Shown here: piece after piece, positions 61,786 to 64,000 of the stretch | How the letters are laid out: every line of letters starts with the position of its first letter | How positions within the stretch are numbered: position 1 is the first letter of the stretch | DNA from: Novipirellula aureliae | GTDB taxonomy: Bacteria; Planctomycetota; Planctomycetia; Pirellulales; Pirellulaceae | Direction of reading: 5' to 3' | NCBI RefSeq assembly: GCF_007860185.1 | Contig: NZ_SJPY01000007.1 | Coordinates: 62,001 to 126,000 of the forward strand | DNA: 64,000 nt | Notes under the pieces: model-generated | What the model was told of the DNA's origin: nothing | Database searches by the model: none | Seen by the model: the letters and a program-made list of their open reading frames with translations, nothing else | Made by a program: the position numbers and the translations under genes

Positions 61786-61896
61786 ATGAACGACGAACCT
61801 TCATTGGCACGATCCACCCTAACAGACATTTCCTACGAATTAACATTCATTAGTGACTTGGAGACGGAACCATACACTTTGTTGACCTTCCCTTGA
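61786..61896 (+). CDS. 36-codon micro-ORF upstream of exosortase
   Basis: The frame runs MNDEPSLARSTLTDIS to a stop 6 bp before the exosortase ATG. The ribosome site GGGAGG (61775-61780) is 5 nt from ATG 61786 and is stronger than that of the exosortase gene itself. The peptide is acidic with aromatic residues near its end (LETEPYTLLTFP) and has no signal or membrane helix. The tight spacing suggests translational coupling or a leader role. I do not recognise it. A chance frame is the alternative, but the ribosome site argues against that. Confidence 0.5.
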   Translation: MNDEPSLARSTLTDISYELTFISDLETEPYTLLTFP

Positions 61897-61902
61897 ATCT
61901 GA

Positions 61903-63801
61903 ATGACTTCGATGCCTAGCACGCTATCTGACTCCGCGACCACCGCCGACGTGGATTCCTCACATAGTTTCAAAAAACTGTTTTCGCCCTGGGTATGGTT
62001 TTGGGGAGCTTTTGCACTCGTTTCTTTGCCGATGCTCGTTCCCTACTTTATTGGGATGTGGCGACTGGAGCACTACCAGTACTTTCCGTTTGTCTTTATT
62101 GTCGTCGGTGCGTTGGCCTATTCGCGGATTGACCGTGAAACGCCGATTCGAGGGCCACAATCATTGTCGCTATGGATTGTCTTGTTGGCTGCCGCTGGCT
62201 TGATCTGCTCCAGTTTGGTCTTTAGCTCGACTTGGTTCGCAGCCGTCGGTTTTGTGTTGATAGGAATTGCCTTTTTTGGCTCACAGGCGGGAACGGTCGA
62301 CGAAACGCTGCTTGCGTTATCGGTCCCGCTGCTGATGCTGGTTCGATTGCCGGTCGGCTTAGACCAGATATTGATCAAGCAGTTGCAGGGCGTGACGACT
62401 CAATTAGCCAGTGTTTTGCTCGATGTGATCGGTGTGACGCACGCGGTTCAGGGCAATATCATTCAACTGGCTGGGCGTGAGCTGTTGGTGGCCGAAGCTT
62501 GCAGTGGTGTTCAGTCGGTATTCACGCTTGCGTTCCTGGCAAGTGTGATTATCGCCTACTTCCGACGGCGATTGTGGTTGCTGCCATTTTATGTGTTCAT
62601 CTCACTCCTATTAGCGATTTTTGGAAACGTGATTCGAGTCACAACGGTCGCGGTTGCAGAGTATTTTTGGGGAATGGATCTAGCCAATGGCCTGGCCCAC
62701 GACATGATTGGCTACATTGCCTTAGCGATCGCTGGCCTCTTATTGCTGTCGTTTGACCAACTTGTCATCACCATATTGCATCCCGCATCGGACTTTGGCG
62801 ACGACATGTCGACCAACCCGTTTCTTCGCGTTTGGGATTACTTCGTTTCGGATTCCGATGCCCGCGTCGAATATTCGCGTGGTGCTTATTCGCAAGAGGC
62901 GGTTGGCTTGGAAACCCGGGATACCGAACAGGGGGTCTTTAGCTCCAAGAAACTTGAACCCTTCTTGCGAAACCGTGTTGTATGGGCATCGATGTTGGGC
63001 ATCGCAGCCGTCTTGACCATTGGTGCAACGATTCGCGCTTCGAACGCCGCGATTGAAACGCCGATGGCTAGTTTGGTGAAGGATTTTATGATCTACGAAC
63101 CGACCAGCCAATTGCTCGATGGTGAAGTAGGTGCGTTGAATTTCGTAGACCATCGGATTAGCCGGGGTGGATCCGATCCCAAACTCGGAAAAAACTCAGA
63201 CGTTTGGACGTATGAATTTGACAACAACGAGGGCCAATTCGTCATTAGCCAAACCTATACCGGGTGGCATGAGTTGTGCGTATGCTACGAGAACATGGAG
63301 TGGAAGCTGATCGATCGGGAGGTTTGCGCTCCTTTGTCGACCGATGACGCTGACTTCATCGTCTCAGCGGTATCCGATCAAACCGCCGCTCCGATGGAGG
63401 CTGAACCGAATGCTGACGAATCGTATGTAACCGGCAAATTCAAACAAGAAAATGGAACGTACGGTTATTTGATTTTTGGTGCTGTCTTCAAGGATGGCAC
63501 GATCTGCCCAGCTCCATCCAATTTGGGTGCCTATGGAGCACGGTTTCTCAGCCGGTTGGAACTCTATGGCGTCGTTGATCGACAAGAGCTTGTGATGGTC
63601 CAACTTTGGTTTGTTTCCCCACGAAAATTAGAACCCGAGCTCTTGGACAAACTGAAGATTGGTTTTGAAAAATCCAGACAGCATGTCGCCGACGCGATGG
63701 CCAGCAAAGCATCGGGTTCCTCGACCGCAATGTTGGAAGCGAGCAGGCAAACGGACAGCGAGCAGCTTGTTCTGAGCGAGCCGATGGCTGCAAAACCTTA
63801 G
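61903..63801 (+). CDS. xrtU: Exosortase (planctomycete XrtU type) with long C-terminal domain
   Basis: The product has 632 residues. The first 290 are a polytopic exosortase: several membrane helices and the catalytic triad Cys200 (LLVAEACSGVQSVFTL), Arg245 (IFGNVIRVTTVAVAEYF) and His266 (GLAHDMIGYIALAIAG). Exosortases are transpeptidase-like membrane enzymes that process proteins with a C-terminal sorting signal, in step with exopolysaccharide production. After about residue 360 a membrane helix (VVWASMLGIAAVLTIGATIR) leads into an EpsI/DUF3485-like extracytoplasmic domain (YTGWHELCVCYENMEWKLID; YLIFGAVFKDGTICPA). The XrtU subtype is assigned from host and layout, not from a model. No PEP-CTERM-type target is apparent in the window. 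Confidence 0.9.
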   Translation: MTSMPSTLSDSATTADVDSSHSFKKLFSPWVWFWGAFALVSLPMLVPYFIGMWRLEHYQYFPFVFIVVGALAYSRIDRETPIRGPQSLSLWIVLLAAAGLICSSLVFSSTWFAAVGFVLIGIAFFGSQAGTVDETLLALSVPLLMLVRLPVGLDQILIKQLQGVTTQLASVLLDVIGVTHAVQGNIIQLAGRELLVAEACSGVQSVFTLAFLASVIIAYFRRRLWLLPFYVFISLLLAIFGNVIRVTTVAVAEYFWGMDLANGLAHDMIGYIALAIAGLLLLSFDQLVITILHPASDFGDDMSTNPFLRVWDYFVSDSDARVEYSRGAYSQEAVGLETRDTEQGVFSSKKLEPFLRNRVVWASMLGIAAVLTIGATIRASNAAIETPMASLVKDFMIYEPTSQLLDGEVGALNFVDHRISRGGSDPKLGKNSDVWTYEFDNNEGQFVISQTYTGWHELCVCYENMEWKLIDREVCAPLSTDDADFIVSAVSDQTAAPMEAEPNADESYVTGKFKQENGTYGYLIFGAVFKDGTICPAPSNLGAYGARFLSRLELYGVVDRQELVMVQLWFVSPRKLEPELLDKLKIGFEKSRQHVADAMASKASGSSTAMLEASRQTDSEQLVLSEPMAAKP

Positions 63802-63810
63802 AGGATTCCG

Positions 63811-63829
63811 CTGAGGCTTCCAGCCTCAG
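63811..63829 (+). terminator. Possible terminator hairpin after exosortase
   Basis: CTGAGGCT (63811-63818) and AGCCTCAG (63822-63829) form a perfect 8-bp stem with a TCC loop, 9 bp after the exosortase stop. A second stem GTGGC/GCCAC lies at 63843-63857. There is no T-run, so the call is tentative. Confidence 0.4.
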
Positions 63830-63972
63830 TGCGAGACCGAGTGTGGCCAATAGCCACGGTCACAGAAACCAGCGCATAACAAAATCGCGGAGCGGTCCTC
63901 CTAATTTCCTTCCATCGATCGCTTTCCTCTTATTTCAAGCGAAGCAATCACTAGTTCCCTACGAGTAAGACG

Positions 63973-64000
63973 ATGACATCTTTACGCTACCTCAACCCGC
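63973..64000 (+). CDS. Start of a following gene, truncated by window edge
   Basis: ATG at 63973 opens a frame (MTSLRYLNP) that is still open at the end of the window. It is in the same direction as the exosortase gene, 171 bp later. Only nine codons are visible and the ribosome site is weak (GAGTAAG), so this is a guess from position. Confidence 0.25.

Noticed and set aside
1-64000. tRNA and rRNA genes
   Set aside because: I looked for acceptor/T-arm patterns and rRNA cores by eye and saw none; a covariance-model scan was not possible.

Overview
The window looks like chromosome of a planctomycete close to Rhodopirellula/Pirellula. The main evidence is: four complete secreted proteins that start with an Arg-rich stretch and a LEPR-XLL-type motif (L-E-x-R-x-x-L) instead of a classical signal peptide; type I dockerin-like repeats in three of them; giant cell-surface genes (over 3,050 and 4,291 residues); an exosortase beside a polysaccharide tyrosine autokinase; and many TTG starts with good Shine-Dalgarno sequences. 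No rRNA, tRNA or CRISPR array was recognised by eye.

Layout. 1-9158: 3' part of a giant RHS/YD-repeat protein. 9.2-14.1 kb: a dockerin protein, a two-gene HNH nuclease module and a CAP-domain dockerin protein, separated by repeat-rich spacers. 14.8-16.4 kb: a putative outer-membrane barrel. 16.5-21.2 kb (minus): a large LEPR-XLL protein with pectin-lyase-like, PPC and dockerin regions. 21.7-27 kb: an accessory island with a membrane protein, an XRE regulator with an operator cluster and a divergent micro-ORF, a frameshifted AAA ATPase, a DDE transposase, a 5'-truncated RHS tip coupled to a candidate immunity gene, and an Rpn-family nuclease. 27.8-30.9 kb (minus): a phosphoglycerate mutase-like protein (possible homoserine kinase) and a four-ACT aspartate kinase, probably a threonine/lysine operon. 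31-34.6 kb (minus): an envelope operon of two lipoproteins and one secreted protein, with a divergent secreted protein. 36.2-37.4 kb: a MITE-like palindrome and a RAYT transposase bracketed by inverted pairs of tandem repeats. 37.4-51.5 kb (minus): a membrane protein, a leucine-rich lipoprotein and the 4,291-residue Calx-beta/FN3/hydrolase giant. 51.8-54 kb: tag, a double DUF3467 protein and maf. 54.7-58.7 kb: three consecutive GspF-like membrane proteins and two pseudopilin-like proteins. 59.2 kb to the end: polysaccharide tyrosine autokinase, a 36-codon micro-ORF with a strong ribosome site, exosortase and the start of another gene.

Much of the window serves the cell envelope: giant adhesins, envelope lipoproteins, a type II-like assembly platform and an exopolysaccharide/exosortase locus. 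The features most worth following are the orphan RHS tip/immunity pair, the exact 552-bp tandem duplication in the FN3 giant, the roughly 10-bp-phased intergenic palindromes, the RAYT/repeat and MITE-like elements, and the micro-ORF in the exosortase locus. All family assignments come from reading the translated sequence; no database search was run.
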